Counted from the stretch's first letter, positions 17,913 through 27,743 are shown. The stretch: DNA of 64,000 nucleotides from Marinicella litoralis (GCF_002591915.1 NZ_NIHB01000001.1:28958-92957); one strand, 5' to 3'. Notes: generated from the letters alone by a model not told the origin. Numbers and translations: made by a program.

Positions 17913-18128
17913 ATGATTGAAGAAAAAATAATCGGCCTGTTGTTTGTGGTCTTGGCTCTGTTTATCCTGATGGCTGTGTTTTTCTACAAATTAATGCGCC
18001 AAACAGAACAGATGAATCAATCACTCAAAGACATCGCCCAATCACAACGCATCCTGGCCAACAACCCCAAAAACTTCGAAGAAACCAAAAAGGCCAATGC
18101 GATCAAAAACAAGTCGCCTTATGATTGA
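17913..18128 (+). CDS. small single-span membrane protein (71 aa)
   Basis: One hydrophobic helix at about 7-27 (IGLLFVVLALFILMAVFFYKL) followed by a charged helical tail rich in Gln and Lys. No motif that I recognise. Divergent from yheS with 77 bases between the starts. The composition is coding-like and matches the core genes. Directly downstream begins a tandem repeat array, so this is the last gene before 0.8 kb of non-coding repeats. Confidence 0.55.
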   Translation: MIEEKIIGLLFVVLALFILMAVFFYKLMRQTEQMNQSLKDIAQSQRILANNPKNFEETKKANAIKNKSPYD

Positions 18129-18153
18129 ATGAATAATTCAGTTGACTTAGCTC

Positions 18154-18533
18154 ATCACTGACAACCCAAACTACCTGCTGTCATCCTGAGTGCAGCGAAG
18201 CGAAATCGAAAGGTTCATCCCTGACAACCCAAACTAGCTACTGTCATCCTATGTGCAGCGAAGCGAAACCGAAGGATTCACCCCTGACAACCCAAATTAC
18301 CTACTGTCATCCTGAGTGCAGCGAAGCGAAATCGAAGGATTCACCCCTGACAACCCAAATTACCTACTGTCATCCTGAGTGCAGCGAAGCGAAATCGAAG
18401 GATTCACCCCTGACAACCCAAACTACCTACTGTCATCCTGAGTGCAGCGAAGCGAAATTGAAGGATTCACCCCTGACAATCCAAACTACCTACTGTCATC
18501 CTGAGTGCAGCGAAGCGAAACCGAAGGATCTCC
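18154..18533. repeat. tandem array of a 63-bp repeat (six copies)
   Basis: Copies start at 18179, 18242, 18305, 18368, 18431 and 18494, an exact 63-bp period, preceded by a 25-base partial unit. The core TCATCCTGAGTGCAGCGAAG is kept in all but copy 2 (one change). Each unit contains ATCCT and AGGAT about 21 bases apart, able to pair. The middle copies are nearly identical and the outer ones diverge, as in arrays that grow by slippage. The core resembles a dispersed intergenic repeat seen in many proteobacterial genomes. Since 63 is a multiple of three, one frame stays open across the array; this is not a gene. Confidence 0.9.
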
Positions 18534-18584
18534 CAATGGAATGATTATTCTTTATAGTTAACCTGATGTGGGCAGCCAGTATAA

Positions 18585-18950
18585 AGGTTACGATTTTAAG
18601 CGAAGCTTAAAGACAGCTACCGCGTCGACCCACAAGGAAGTGGGAAATGCAGAAAGTTGACTGGATCAACTTCTGTCCTGCTATCGCTGCAGACCTACAT
18701 TCTTGTAGGTCAAGTGGCCTCGGAACAATCCAAATCATGGCGACCGTTGGTGAGCAACGCGAATCAGCAGTCGACTCATCAGATTCTGTGCAGAGGTTAC
18801 GGTTTTAAGCAAAGCTTAAAGAAGTGGCCTCGGAACAATCCAAATCATGGCGACCGTTGGTGAGCTTCGCGAATCAGCAGTCGACTCATCAAATTCTGTG
18901 TAGAGGTTACGGTTTTAAGCGAAGCTTAAAGAAGTGGCCTCGGAACAATC
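18585..18950. repeat. 110-bp tandem repeat zone with hairpins
   Basis: AAGTGGCCTCGGAACAATCC begins at 18712, 18822 and 18932 (period 110; the third copy is cut off at the gpsA stop). Each full unit ends with a TTTAAGC-(G/A)AA-GCTTAAA hairpin, and a further copy of that hairpin segment lies upstream at about 18586-18612. Between them is an 8-bp perfect hairpin GACCTACA-TTCT-TGTAGGTC (18692-18711). Units 1 and 2 differ at only a handful of positions. No gene is supported here. Confidence 0.85.
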
Positions 18951-18953
18951 CAC

Positions 18954-19949
18954 TTAATCGAACTCTGGCTTGAGCTCTCTGCCCATCAAAGCCGACAAGG
19001 CCTCCACTGTGGTCATTTCATCGTGTACCACTTTCCAGACATGTTCGGTGATTGGCATTTCAACATGGTATTTTTGTGCCAGGCGCATCACCTCGTCGGT
19101 GGTGCCGATGCCTTCTACCACTTGACCAATGGTTTTCTTGGCCTCTTCGATGGTCTGACCACGACCCAGGGCCAAACCCATGCGACGATTTCTTGACAAG
19201 TCACCTGTAGAGGTCAAAACCAAATCGCCCAAGCCAGACAAGCCCATTAAGGTTTCTGGTTTACAACCCAAAGCCTCACCCAGGCGCATCATTTCGGCCA
19301 TACCTCGAGTCATCAGTGCGGCACGGGTGTTGTCACCCAAATCCATGCCATCGGCAATTCCTGTGGCCAAAGCCAATACATTTTTCACAGCGCCACCCAA
19401 TTCAGCACCCATCAAATCTTCTGAAATATAGGCTTTGAAATTATCACTGCGCAAGGCCAAACTGACTTGTTTGGCGAAATCTTGATACTTAGCGACCGAT
19501 GCCACAGCCACCAGTGTGGGTTTGTTCATGGCCACATCTTTGGCGAATGAAGGACCAGTCACCAGCGCCATCGGCACTGAATCACCCAAAATTTCATCGG
19601 CCACTTCATGCAGAAAACGTCCTGTACCGGGTTCGAATCCTTTGCTGGCCCACGCCAATGGCCGTTCACCCAATAAAGGTTTAACCTGTTGCAAAATATC
19701 GCCAAAAGCATGCGATGGACACACCACCAAAACGGCATCACTTTGTTCAATGGCTTGTTGTAAATCAGCTTCAATGATTAACTTTTCTGGAAATTTGATT
19801 CCCGGAAGGTATTGTTCATTTGAACGACTTTCTTGCATGGCGTCCATGCCTGCTTTGTTTCGCCCCCAGAGAACGGTTGGCTCATTGCGCGACAGTTGCA
19901 TCGCCAAAGCCGTTCCCCAGGAACCTGCACCAAGTACAGCAAATTTCAT
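18954..19949 (-). CDS. gpsA: NAD(P)-dependent glycerol-3-phosphate dehydrogenase
   Basis: A 331-residue enzyme that reduces dihydroxyacetone phosphate to sn-glycerol 3-phosphate for phospholipid synthesis. The N-terminal Rossmann motif GAGSWGTALA (7-16), the WASKGFEPGTGR segment, the catalytic Lys region GGAVKNVLALATGIADG and TRGMAEM...GLGDLVLT blocks are all present. Its ATG overlaps the TAA of secB by one base (TAATG), so yibN-secB-gpsA form one unit as in enterobacteria. The stop lies at the edge of the 110-bp repeat array. Confidence 0.96.
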   Translation of the reverse strand: MKFAVLGAGSWGTALAMQLSRNEPTVLWGRNKAGMDAMQESRSNEQYLPGIKFPEKLIIEADLQQAIEQSDAVLVVCPSHAFGDILQQVKPLLGERPLAWASKGFEPGTGRFLHEVADEILGDSVPMALVTGPSFAKDVAMNKPTLVAVASVAKYQDFAKQVSLALRSDNFKAYISEDLMGAELGGAVKNVLALATGIADGMDLGDNTRAALMTRGMAEMMRLGEALGCKPETLMGLSGLGDLVLTSTGDLSRNRRMGLALGRGQTIEEAKKTIGQVVEGIGTTDEVMRLAQKYHVEMPITEHVWKVVHDEMTTVEALSALMGRELKPEFD

Positions 19950-20434
19950 TATTGCTTGGTGCTGGTGGCTGCTTGTTCTTGAGCTTGTTGCATTTGTTGT
20001 GCGTACATTTGCTCGAAATTAACAGGTTGTAACATCAATGGTTGGAATCCACCGGTCATCACTAAATCACTGACTTGCTGACGAACGTATGGGAACAATG
20101 TGTTAGGACAGTAAACACCCAAAGTTTGGTGTAAAGCTTGTTCTGGGAAATTGTGCATGTTGAAAACACCGGCTGTACACACTTCAGCCAAGTAAGCTGT
20201 TTTTTCATTCACAGTACATGTCACAGTCGCTGTCAAAGCCACTTCAAAAGTATTGTCATCCAATTTATTGACCTTTTGATTCATGTTTAATTTGATTTCA
20301 GGTTGACCTTTTTCATTGAATATATGTGGTGCATTGGGTGTTTCAAATGAAATGTCCTTGTTGTAGATTTTTTGTAAAGACATGGTTGGTCCTTGAGTTT
20401 CAGCGTTCGCTGCTGCTTTATTTTCTTCTGTCAT
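19949..20434 (-). CDS. secB: protein-export chaperone SecB
   Basis: A 161-residue tetrameric export chaperone that holds preproteins unfolded and hands them to SecA. Conserved blocks seen: IYNKDISFETPNAPHIF (about 23-39), CTAGVFNMHNFPEQ and LGVYCPNTLFPYVRQ...VMTGGFQPLMLQPVNFE. The N-terminal 15 residues and the Gln-rich C-terminus are variable extensions. AGGA precedes the ATG. Standard neighbourhood with yibN and gpsA; the grxC gene usually found between yibN and secB in enterobacteria is absent. Confidence 0.96.
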   Translation of the reverse strand: MTEENKAAANAETQGPTMSLQKIYNKDISFETPNAPHIFNEKGQPEIKLNMNQKVNKLDDNTFEVALTATVTCTVNEKTAYLAEVCTAGVFNMHNFPEQALHQTLGVYCPNTLFPYVRQQVSDLVMTGGFQPLMLQPVNFEQMYAQQMQQAQEQAATSTKQ

Positions 20435-20546
20435 GATAGCTTCCTAAAATAATAAATGGATCAATGATCCTTTTGTAAGTTGTTTGATGATTTGATTGTG
20501 TGCTTGTGAGCCCAATCTACCCTGTCTTGATTTTTGCTTTGCTGTA

Positions 20547-20972
20547 TTAAGCCTTACTGAGGGGCAGCTTATCATTCAACCATGAATTGATACCACCTTG
20601 TAAATTAAACACTTGTTCAAAACCGGCATCAGATAAATGCTGGCTGGCTTTCAATGAACTTTTGCCCACTTGGCAATAAACGATCACTGGTTTTTTCTTC
20701 AACTTGTCGATCTTGGCTTTACCCGCGGTGATGTCGTCCAAAGGCATGTTGATGGCATTGACGATATGACCTTGATCAAAAGCTTCTTTAGGCCTGACAT
20801 CAATCACTTGGGCATTTTTGTGATTAACCAAACGAGTCAACTGATCCACGTTTACATTTTGGTAGGCTTTGCTTTTTTCTTTGTACAAAGAATTCAAGAA
20901 TAAAAACAACACCACCAAAAACAAAACAACCATAAATGGGTGGTTGCCTGCAAACTCCATCAATTGTGACAT
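20547..20972 (-). CDS. yibN: membrane-anchored rhodanese-like protein YibN
   Basis: A 141-residue protein: one N-terminal span (about 12-30, FMVVLFLVVLFLFLNSLY) and a cytoplasmic rhodanese domain with VIDVRPKEAFDQGHIVNAIN and the active-site Cys in VIVYCQVGKSS. The start at MSQLMEFAGNHP is chosen because it aligns with E. coli YibN; a longer in-frame extension to 21050 would put a second hydrophobic stretch in front. The family is sulfur-transferase-like and, in E. coli, linked to membrane protein biogenesis. Position upstream of secB-gpsA is conserved. Confidence 0.88.
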   Translation of the reverse strand: MSQLMEFAGNHPFMVVLFLVVLFLFLNSLYKEKSKAYQNVNVDQLTRLVNHKNAQVIDVRPKEAFDQGHIVNAINMPLDDITAGKAKIDKLKKKPVIVYCQVGKSSLKASQHLSDAGFEQVFNLQGGINSWLNDKLPLSKA

Positions 20973-21167
20973 CGCCTGTCTACCTAAAATTAAAAAAAGA
21001 CAATATAAGGTATCAGCACGAAAAATCAAGTCAAAAGCTCGAAAAACCAAGGATATGTGTCATTAAGAAAAATAATCAAAGGTAAAACAGTTTTTTCTCA
21101 GCATTGAGTTTGCTAATATGACCACTTCTTATACACACCGAGAAATTTTCTGATCTGCCTGCGTTTT

Positions 21168-22298
21168 TTGATTTTAGTTTTGCTGTTGCTGCCACATTGC
21201 CAGTGGGTATCGGCACAAAATGATGTGGACGAAGTCGCAATCAATGAAAAGTTGAATCACATTCGTTTGCGTTTAACCGATTTGAAAAATGCCTTAAACC
21301 AAGCCGAAGGTGAAGAAGCCAAACTGATCAAGGAATTAGAAAATCAGGACCAAAAAATCAATCAACAAGGCCAGTTAATCCGGTCCATCAATGACAAAAT
21401 TTCCACGGCTGAACAACAAATTGAAGTCTTGGGTCAGGAAATCAAAAATAAAAATGAAAGCATCAGTGTACAAAAATCACAAATGGCCGATTTACTGCGC
21501 CTGCATATTTTCATTAACCATGATCGCATCCTAAAAATGATGCTGTTAAACCCAAGCACCAAAAATGCAGAAATCACCCAACATCAAATCAAATACCTGC
21601 AATTTAAACTCTATGATTTGATAAAAAGCATCGCTTTACAAATCAAACAACTGGTGTTGTATCAAGGTCAAATCAGCATTCAAAAAGACGAATTGGTGCA
21701 ACAACAGCAACAACTGGAACAAGAGAAGGATGTGATGTTGGAACAAAAACGCCAGCGAGCAGTGGTATTAAACGCCTTAAGAAACACCATAAAAACATAC
21801 CAAACCGAAAATGAAACACTCACCAAAGACAGCGAACGACTTAATCAACTGCTGTTACAAATCACCCAGTACTTGAATGACTTGCCGGAGAATTTAGGTG
21901 AAGATGTTTCCTTTGCCAAACTCAAAGGCAGCCTTACCAAACCGTTGGATGGTACGGTGATCCGTTCATACCGTTCCCTGCGTGCTGGCTACAGTCGCTG
22001 GGACGGCATAGTGATTGGCAATGAAGCGGGTCAAAACGTTGTGGCGACGGCCTATGGCCGGGTGGCTTTTGCCGATTGGTTGCGTGGCTATGGCTTGTTG
22101 ATTGTGATTGATCATGGCGATGACTACATGACTCTTTATGGCCACAATGAAACCTTGTTGGCAGAGGTAGGTGATTGGGTTCAAGCCGATCAAGTGATTG
22201 CGACTGCCGGCAACTCAGGCAACATCGACCCAAGCGGCGTGTATTTTGAAATCAGAAAAGCCGCAGACCCTACCAATCCAATTCCTTGGTTTAAGTAA
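21168..22298 (+). CDS. envC: murein hydrolase activator EnvC
   Basis: A protein of about 376 residues that activates septal amidases AmiA/AmiB during cell division. Signal peptide-like N-terminus, then a long coiled coil (about 20-230, with repeated INDKISTAEQQIEVLGQEI type heptads), then a LytM domain (about 265-376). The LytM zinc ligands are degenerate (SRWDG for HxGxD, VYFEIR for HxHFE), as expected for an activator rather than an enzyme. No ATG fits: TTG 21168 is the annotated start, but in-frame CTG codons at 21159 or 21150 would add the Arg usual in a signal peptide. The start is therefore uncertain. Confidence 0.88.
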   Translation: MILVLLLLPHCQWVSAQNDVDEVAINEKLNHIRLRLTDLKNALNQAEGEEAKLIKELENQDQKINQQGQLIRSINDKISTAEQQIEVLGQEIKNKNESISVQKSQMADLLRLHIFINHDRILKMMLLNPSTKNAEITQHQIKYLQFKLYDLIKSIALQIKQLVLYQGQISIQKDELVQQQQQLEQEKDVMLEQKRQRAVVLNALRNTIKTYQTENETLTKDSERLNQLLLQITQYLNDLPENLGEDVSFAKLKGSLTKPLDGTVIRSYRSLRAGYSRWDGIVIGNEAGQNVVATAYGRVAFADWLRGYGLLIVIDHGDDYMTLYGHNETLLAEVGDWVQADQVIATAGNSGNIDPSGVYFEIRKAADPTNPIPWFK

Positions 22299-22524
22299 AT
22301 GGCCATCTTCCCACACAGCTCCCATAACCATTCACCGCCTGTAATGAACTTTGATCCCAATAAATACTGATTCAGCACGAGTTACTGAATCCAATGGCAA
22401 TGCAGTTAACAGTTTGTCCATATCAGATGAAATCACTGCAAAAATTCATTCTACATTCAGTTTCGTAGGTGTAATATTGTTTTACATTGTAGAACTTTTC
22501 CTCACCACCGATAGGAGCATTAAA

Positions 22525-22926
22525 ATGAAAAAATTAACATTACTCACTGCTTTGTTACTTTCTGGAGCTGCATTTGCTTTTAACTTTGCTTCTCCCAGCG
22601 AGCCATCAGCAAAAATCATCTTGAGTCACTCAAATGCAGCCAAGCAGATATTTCCGGTTAAATTATTGATGGTTAATGGCGAGAACATCAATGTTCGCTC
22701 TGATGCCGTGTGGTTAGCACCGGGTGAATATGAATTGCGTTTGGCCTCTTTTGTAAACAAAGACTACACCAAACAAATCATGAGTCCAAAAGAAAGGCGT
22801 GGCATCAAAGACTGGAAAAACACCATGAAAATTACAGTGGAAGCCGACAAGTCTTATTACATTGGATACGACGCTTCAAGCAATCAAACTGAAGATTGGC
22901 AACCGGTTGTCTATAAAGTGAAATAA
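22525..22926 (+). CDS. small secreted protein of unknown function (133 aa)
   Basis: ATG 22525 with GGAG 9 bases upstream; the frame is open further up but the signal peptide MKKLTLLTALLLSGAAFAF fixes this start. The mature part, about 113 residues, contains VKLLMVNGENINVRSDAVWLAPGEYELRLASF, a beta-rich pattern resembling DUF2057/PEGA-like modules, and ends YYIGYDASSN...WQPVVYKVK. A bidirectional terminator follows 20 bases later. Function unknown. Confidence 0.7.
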   Translation: MKKLTLLTALLLSGAAFAFNFASPSEPSAKIILSHSNAAKQIFPVKLLMVNGENINVRSDAVWLAPGEYELRLASFVNKDYTKQIMSPKERRGIKDWKNTMKITVEADKSYYIGYDASSNQTEDWQPVVYKVK

Positions 22927-22945
22927 TCACCAACAGGTTTACCTC

Positions 22946-22986
22946 AAAAAAGGCTGTGTGGCATAAGCCCACAGCCTTTTTTATTT
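22946..22986. terminator. bidirectional rho-independent terminator
   Basis: 11-bp stem AAAAGGCTGTG/CACAGCCTTTT (22948-22958/22970-22980) with T-tracts on both strands. It serves the small secreted protein gene on plus and the isoaspartyl peptidase gene on minus. Confidence 0.85.
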
Positions 22987-23037
22987 GTCCAATTTTATGT
23001 TGACTCACCCACAGTGGTGCAACATCAAATCAAACCA

Positions 23038-24054
23038 TTACTCATCGCCATAAATCGCCACTTTTGATTTTTCAGTGGTTTTATACCCGCGGTACATGCC
23101 TGGCGTATTGAATACCATCACTGGCTTACCCGCAGGATCCATGCCGATGATGCCACCAGAACCACCCACCGATTTTAACTCTTCCATGATCACTTCATCC
23201 GCGGCTTGTTGTAAGGATTTGTTTTGATAACGCACCCTGGCGCAGATGTCATGAGCCACGGCATATCGAATAAAAAACTCACCATGACCGGTGGCGGATA
23301 TACCACAGCTGCGGTTGTCTGCATAAGTACCGGCGCCAATCACTGGAGAATCTCCAATGCGGCCCCATGCTTTGTAAGTCATACCGCCGGTTGAGGTTCC
23401 GGCTGCCAAATTGCCTGCTTGATCCACAGCGACTGCACCCACTGTGCCAAATTTAAATTCAGCATCTAATACGTCTTGCCCAGAGGCAATCTCTGCCTTT
23501 TTGGCTTTTGTTTTGGCATCCACTTCTTGCCAAGCTTTGAACCTTGCTTCGGTATCAAAATAATCATTGTCCACTTGTGCCAATCCTTTGAGTTCAGAAA
23601 AGGTGTCTGCACCGCTGCCCGCCAACATCACATGGGGTGAATTGAGCATCACTTGTTCAGCCGCTAAAATGGGGTTTTTGGTGAAAGACACACCAGCCAC
23701 AGCACCGGCTTCTAAATCACTGCCTCGCATGATGGATGCATCCAGCTCATGCTTTCCAGGTTTGGTATAAACCGCCCCTTTGCCCGCATTAAAATTGGGT
23801 GAATCTTCCATCACTTTAATGGCAGCAATGATGGCCTGGGTAGAATCACCACCCGATTCCAATACAGCATAACCAGCATCCAGGGCCGCTTGTAAAGCCT
23901 GTTTAATACTTTCTTCTTGAGCTGCCGATAATTGATCACGTTGAATGGTTCCGGCACCACCATGGATCACGATTGAAATATTTTGTTTTGCTGCCACCGC
24001 CATACCTCCAGATAAAATAACCACTAAAAACACCACTAAAATCAACTTTTTCAT
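23038..24054 (-). CDS. iaaA: isoaspartyl peptidase/L-asparaginase (Ntn-hydrolase), exported
   Basis: A 338-residue precursor that self-cleaves to alpha and beta chains and removes isoaspartyl residues or hydrolyses asparagine. After a signal peptide (MKKLILVVFLVVILSGGMAVAA), IVIHGGAGT starts the alpha chain; the beta chain begins at the Thr of FGTVGAVAVDQAGNLAAGTS, the nucleophile. Substrate-binding GRIGDSPVIGAGTYAD and TGHGEFF follow. GAGGG Shine-Dalgarno precedes the ATG. It is transcribed divergently from the large fusion gene, with about 70 bases between. Confidence 0.9.
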   Translation of the reverse strand: MKKLILVVFLVVILSGGMAVAAKQNISIVIHGGAGTIQRDQLSAAQEESIKQALQAALDAGYAVLESGGDSTQAIIAAIKVMEDSPNFNAGKGAVYTKPGKHELDASIMRGSDLEAGAVAGVSFTKNPILAAEQVMLNSPHVMLAGSGADTFSELKGLAQVDNDYFDTEARFKAWQEVDAKTKAKKAEIASGQDVLDAEFKFGTVGAVAVDQAGNLAAGTSTGGMTYKAWGRIGDSPVIGAGTYADNRSCGISATGHGEFFIRYAVAHDICARVRYQNKSLQQAADEVIMEELKSVGGSGGIIGMDPAGKPVMVFNTPGMYRGYKTTEKSKVAIYGDE

Positions 24055-24124
24055 TTAAGCCCTCGCAAATATAAACACTTCCACTACAATAACAAAAATT
24101 CGCTTCATTTTGGCAGAAGATTAC

Positions 24125-27100
24125 ATGCAACCAACAAACCCAATCAGCACTGAACAAATCCAGATTTGGTTAAACACCCACTGTGGCATCAAAGGTCAGG
24201 TAAGCGAGTTGGTGGGTGATGTTGACCACAATTACCGCTGCCAAAGTGACACCCAGGCTTATACCGTTAAAATCGCTCATGTCAGTGATTTAAGTGAATT
24301 TGCATTTGAAACCGCATTGCTACAACACATTGCTGACAGTGCTGACCCAAGCCTCTCCTTACCGCTGCCGGTTTTAAATAAAGACGACAACTGGCTCAGT
24401 GTGGTCAGTCAACACAACGATCAACTGACTGTGATGCGGGTGCTAAAATGGGTTGAAGGCAGCCTGTGGTCTGAATACTCCCCTCATGCTGAACCACTGC
24501 TGACTCATTTGGGGCACCAAACAGCCCGTTTGAACCTCAGCTTACAACACTTCGAACACCCCGATGCCACAAGACCATTTGAATGGGATTTGGCTCAGTG
24601 CTTGTGGGTTAAAAATTATTCTGACCTTTTTACAGCCGACCAATGCATCACATTGAAACATTTCATTGGTTTATTCGAAGCACAAGAAAACAATTACCAA
24701 TCATTAAGAAAACAGGTGATTCACAATGACTTGAATGACAACAATGTTTTGTTACAAACGGACGAAAAAGACCGGCCTCATGTCAATGGATTTATCGATT
24801 TTGGTGATGCCATCTGTACACAATTGATCAATGAATTGGCCATCGCTGTGGCTTATGGCATCATGCACAAAGCAGACCCTTTATTGGCAGCAGCACAAAT
24901 CGTCCAAGGTTATCATCAAATCAACCCTTTACAGGATGAAGAATTGGTCCAACTGTATCAGTTGGTGGGAATGCGCTTGGTAGTGAGTGTAACCCAAGCC
25001 GCCATCGCCAAAACAAAAAACCCGGACAATGCTTATAAAACCATCAGTGAACAAGCCGCTTGGCATGTGTTGAATCTTTGGAAAAACATCCATCCCCGAT
25101 TTGCCTACTACCAATTCAGAGCAGTCTGTGGGTTTTCCCCACATCCCGAGCAACAAACACTCGAGTCACACCTGCTGCAAACCAAGGTGACATTGAGCCA
25201 AATGTTTCCTGAGCACCACAACAAACCCCATGTGCATGTGGTTGATTTAAGTGTGGGCAGCACTTTACTGGGCGCGGCGGCTGAATATGAAGACCATGAC
25301 CACCAAAGCTTCAAAATTGATCAGTTGCAAAAAAAAGTTCCGGATCACTTTCTGGCAGGCGGTTATTGTGAAGCACGATCATTTTACGCCTCTGATGCAT
25401 TCAGCATCGAAGGCAACACCGGCAAAGAGTATCGCACCATGCACCTTGGGCTCGATGTGTGGTTACCCGCTAAAACCGCCATCCATGCACCTTTGGCTGG
25501 AAAAGTTGTTGGCTTACACAACAATGCCTTTAAAAGAGATTATGGCCCGACCATCATCTTGGCCCATGAATACACATTGGCATCTGGCAAACCCGCTCTT
25601 TTCTATACTTTGTATGGACACCTCAGTCAAACCACCTTAGAGCTACACACAGTGGGTGATGACATCCAGTCAGGTCAATTGTTGGCCTGGGTGGGCGAAC
25701 CCCATGAAAATGGCGGCTGGAGTCCGCATTTACATTTTCAAATTGTTCATGATTTACTGGGCAAAATAAATGACTTTCCAGGTGCTTGTACCCCCAATCA
25801 TCTGTCGGTTATGAAGGGCATTTGTCCCAACCCCAAACACCTTTTCAGTTACCTTGAACCTGCTTCAACTCAGATACAAAACAACCATAAATTAATTGAA
25901 TACCGCCACAATCACTTGGGTAAATCTTTGAGCCTGGCCTATTCAGAACCCATCCAAATGTTGCGTGGTGATGATGTTTATTTGATTGACCATTTGGGCC
26001 AAAAGTACTTGGACACCTGTAACAACGTGGCTCATGTGGGACATGAACAACCACAGGTGGTGGCTGCTGGACAAGCACAAATGGCGGTGCTCAACACCAA
26101 CAGTCGATATTTACATCCTGCCATTGTTGAGTTCACACAAAACTTACTTGCCACCTTACCTGCTCAATTATCGGTGGTGCACCTGGTTAACTCTGGCTCA
26201 GAAGCCAATGAATTGGCCCTGCGCATGGCCAAAGCCTTTAATGGAGGTGATGATGTGATTGCACTGGAATCAGGCTACCACGGCAACAGCAATGCCTGCA
26301 TCAACATCAGTTCCTATAAATTTGATGGTAAGGGTGGACAAGGGGCACCCAACAACACTCACATTGTGCCTTTGCCCGATTCATTTCGTGGCCGTCACCG
26401 AGGTCAGTCTTGCGCATCAGCCTATGGCGCTTATGTCGATCAAATCATCGAGAAATTATCTGCTGAGAACAAACAACTGTCTGCGTTCATCGCTGAAAGT
26501 ATCGTTTCTTGTGGTGGTCAAATTGAATTGCCTGCTGGTTATTTACAACAGGTTTATCAATCTGTCAGGACTGCCGGTGGGGTTTGTATTGCTGATGAAG
26601 TACAAGTGGGCTGTGGTCGCATTGGTTCGCACTTTTGGGCCTTCGAGCCACATGATGTGGTTCCTGACATCTTGACCATAGGCAAACCCATTGGCAATGG
26701 TCACCCATTGGCCGTGGTGGTTTGTACCCGAGAGGTGGCCGATCGGTTTGCCAATGGCATGGAATATTTCAATACCTTTGGCGGCAACCCAGTATCAGCC
26801 ACCATAGGCAATGCCGTGTTGAACGTCATCAAACAACACCGGTTACAAGACAACGCCTTGACCACAGGCCACTTTCTTAAACAACAATTGAAACAAATGA
26901 TGGCCGTCCACCCCATCATCAAGGATGTGCGCGGACAAGGCTTGTTTTTGGGTTTTGAATTGTGTGATGATGACTTGAACCCGTTACCGCAAAAAGCCAG
27001 CTACCTGGCAGATCGCATGCGTGACTTAGGGGTTTTAATCAGCACCGACGGACCTGACCACAATGTGATTAAAATCAAGCCGCCCATCTCCTTCAATAAA

Positions 27101-27163
27101 AACCATGCCCAAGAGCTGTTAAAACGATTGTCTCAGGTGTTTAACGAAACAGCGATGCAATGA
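24125..27163 (+). CDS. three-domain fusion: APH-type kinase, M23 peptidase, class III aminotransferase
   Basis: A 1012-residue protein combining three enzymes. Residues about 1-335 are an aminoglycoside/choline-kinase-like phosphotransferase with HNDLNDNNV (200-208) and DFGDA (225-229). Residues about 425-575 are an M23 metallopeptidase domain with intact zinc ligands H440-x3-D444 and H535-x-H537. Residues about 590-1012 are a PLP-dependent class III aminotransferase with NSGSEANE (about 689-696), [10 protein letters not shown] and PLP Lys near 854 in [10 protein letters not shown]. The aminotransferase resembles the ethanolamine-phosphate phospho-lyase/AGXT2L branch. The ATG at 24125 is preferred to TTG 24110. 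No signal peptide, so a peptidoglycan role for the M23 part is doubtful; amino-alcohol metabolism is an inference. Confidence 0.9.
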   Translation: MQPTNPISTEQIQIWLNTHCGIKGQVSELVGDVDHNYRCQSDTQAYTVKIAHVSDLSEFAFETALLQHIADSADPSLSLPLPVLNKDDNWLSVVSQHNDQLTVMRVLKWVEGSLWSEYSPHAEPLLTHLGHQTARLNLSLQHFEHPDATRPFEWDLAQCLWVKNYSDLFTADQCITLKHFIGLFEAQENNYQSLRKQVIHNDLNDNNVLLQTDEKDRPHVNGFIDFGDAICTQLINELAIAVAYGIMHKADPLLAAAQIVQGYHQINPLQDEELVQLYQLVGMRLVVSVTQAAIAKTKNPDNAYKTISEQAAWHVLNLWKNIHPRFAYYQFRAVCGFSPHPEQQTLESHLLQTKVTLSQMFPEHHNKPHVHVVDLSVGSTLLGAAAEYEDHDHQSFKIDQLQKKVPDHFLAGGYCEARSFYASDAFSIEGNTGKEYRTMHLGLDVWLPAKTAIHAPLAGKVVGLHNNAFKRDYGPTIILAHEYTLASGKPALFYTLYGHLSQTTLELHTVGDDIQSGQLLAWVGEPHENGGWSPHLHFQIVHDLLGKINDFPGACTPNHLSVMKGICPNPKHLFSYLEPASTQIQNNHKLIEYRHNHLGKSLSLAYSEPIQMLRGDDVYLIDHLGQKYLDTCNNVAHVGHEQPQVVAAGQAQMAVLNTNSRYLHPAIVEFTQNLLATLPAQLSVVHLVNSGSEANELALRMAKAFNGGDDVIALESGYHGNSNACINISSYKFDGKGGQGAPNNTHIVPLPDSFRGRHRGQSCASAYGAYVDQIIEKLSAENKQLSAFIAESIVSCGGQIELPAGYLQQVYQSVRTAGGVCIADEVQVGCGRIGSHFWAFEPHDVVPDILTIGKPIGNGHPLAVVVCTREVADRFANGMEYFNTFGGNPVSATIGNAVLNVIKQHRLQDNALTTGHFLKQQLKQMMAVHPIIKDVRGQGLFLGFELCDDDLNPLPQKASYLADRMRDLGVLISTDGPDHNVIKIKPPISFNKNHAQELLKRLSQVFNETAMQ

Positions 27164-27244
27164 CAATCAGTAAAAACAAGCTCATAAGCCATACAGGCTG
27201 AAGTTTGTGATAGAATGCCGGGCTCAAAATAATCAGGATACAAC

Positions 27245-27706
27245 ATGCAAATCAAAAAAGATTGTGTGGTAGCCATGCACTACACATTAACCAATGACCA
27301 AGGTGAGGTTTTAGATTCATCTGAAGGTCGCGAGCCCTTGAAGTTTTTACAAGGTGCACATAACATCATCATCGGCCTGGAAAAAGCCATTGAAGGCAAG
27401 CAAGTCGGAGATGCTTTTGATGTCTCTATTGAGCCAGAAGAAGCTTATGGCGTACGTCATGAACAAATGATTCAAAAAGTACCAAAGTCGGCCTTCCAAG
27501 GTGTTGACAACCTGGAAGTGGGCATGTCATTCCAAGCAGAAACCGAACAAGGTCCAGTCCCTGTAAAAATCACCGAAGTGGTGGATGATGTGGTTACCGT
27601 TGACGGCAACCATGAATTGGCTGGTGAACGCTTACACTTTAAAGTCAGCATTGAAGAAGTCAGAGAAGCCAACAAAGAAGAAATGGAACATAACCACGCC
27701 CATTAA
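27245..27706 (+). CDS. slyD: FKBP-type peptidyl-prolyl isomerase SlyD
   Basis: A 153-residue prolyl isomerase and chaperone. The FKBP part (1-70 and 130-150) contains VVAMHYTLTNDQGEVLDSS, LKFLQGAHNIIIGLEKAIEG and the inserted-in-flap chaperone domain (about 70-128, EEAYGVRHEQMIQKVP). The metal-binding His-rich tail of E. coli SlyD is reduced here to EMEHNHAH. Length and order match short SlyD proteins. Transcribed alone, 80 bases past the fusion gene; followed by a 600-base repeat zone. Confidence 0.93.
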   Translation: MQIKKDCVVAMHYTLTNDQGEVLDSSEGREPLKFLQGAHNIIIGLEKAIEGKQVGDAFDVSIEPEEAYGVRHEQMIQKVPKSAFQGVDNLEVGMSFQAETEQGPVPVKITEVVDDVVTVDGNHELAGERLHFKVSIEEVREANKEEMEHNHAH

Positions 27707-27743
27707 GCTGTTAGCTTTGCAAACGCTTCTTTTTCCTTCGGAA

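Noticed and set aside
18154-18533. CRISPR array
   Set aside because: The repeat units are contiguous with no unique spacers, the period is 63 bp of repeated sequence, and no cas genes are present.
18251-18544. 97-residue open frame with a repeated CHPECSEAK motif
   Set aside because: It exists only because the 63-bp repeat is a multiple of three; no ribosome binding site, and the repeat is intergenic.
22351-22524. N-terminal extension of the small secreted protein
   Set aside because: ATG 22525 has the Shine-Dalgarno and begins a classic signal peptide; the extension would bury it.
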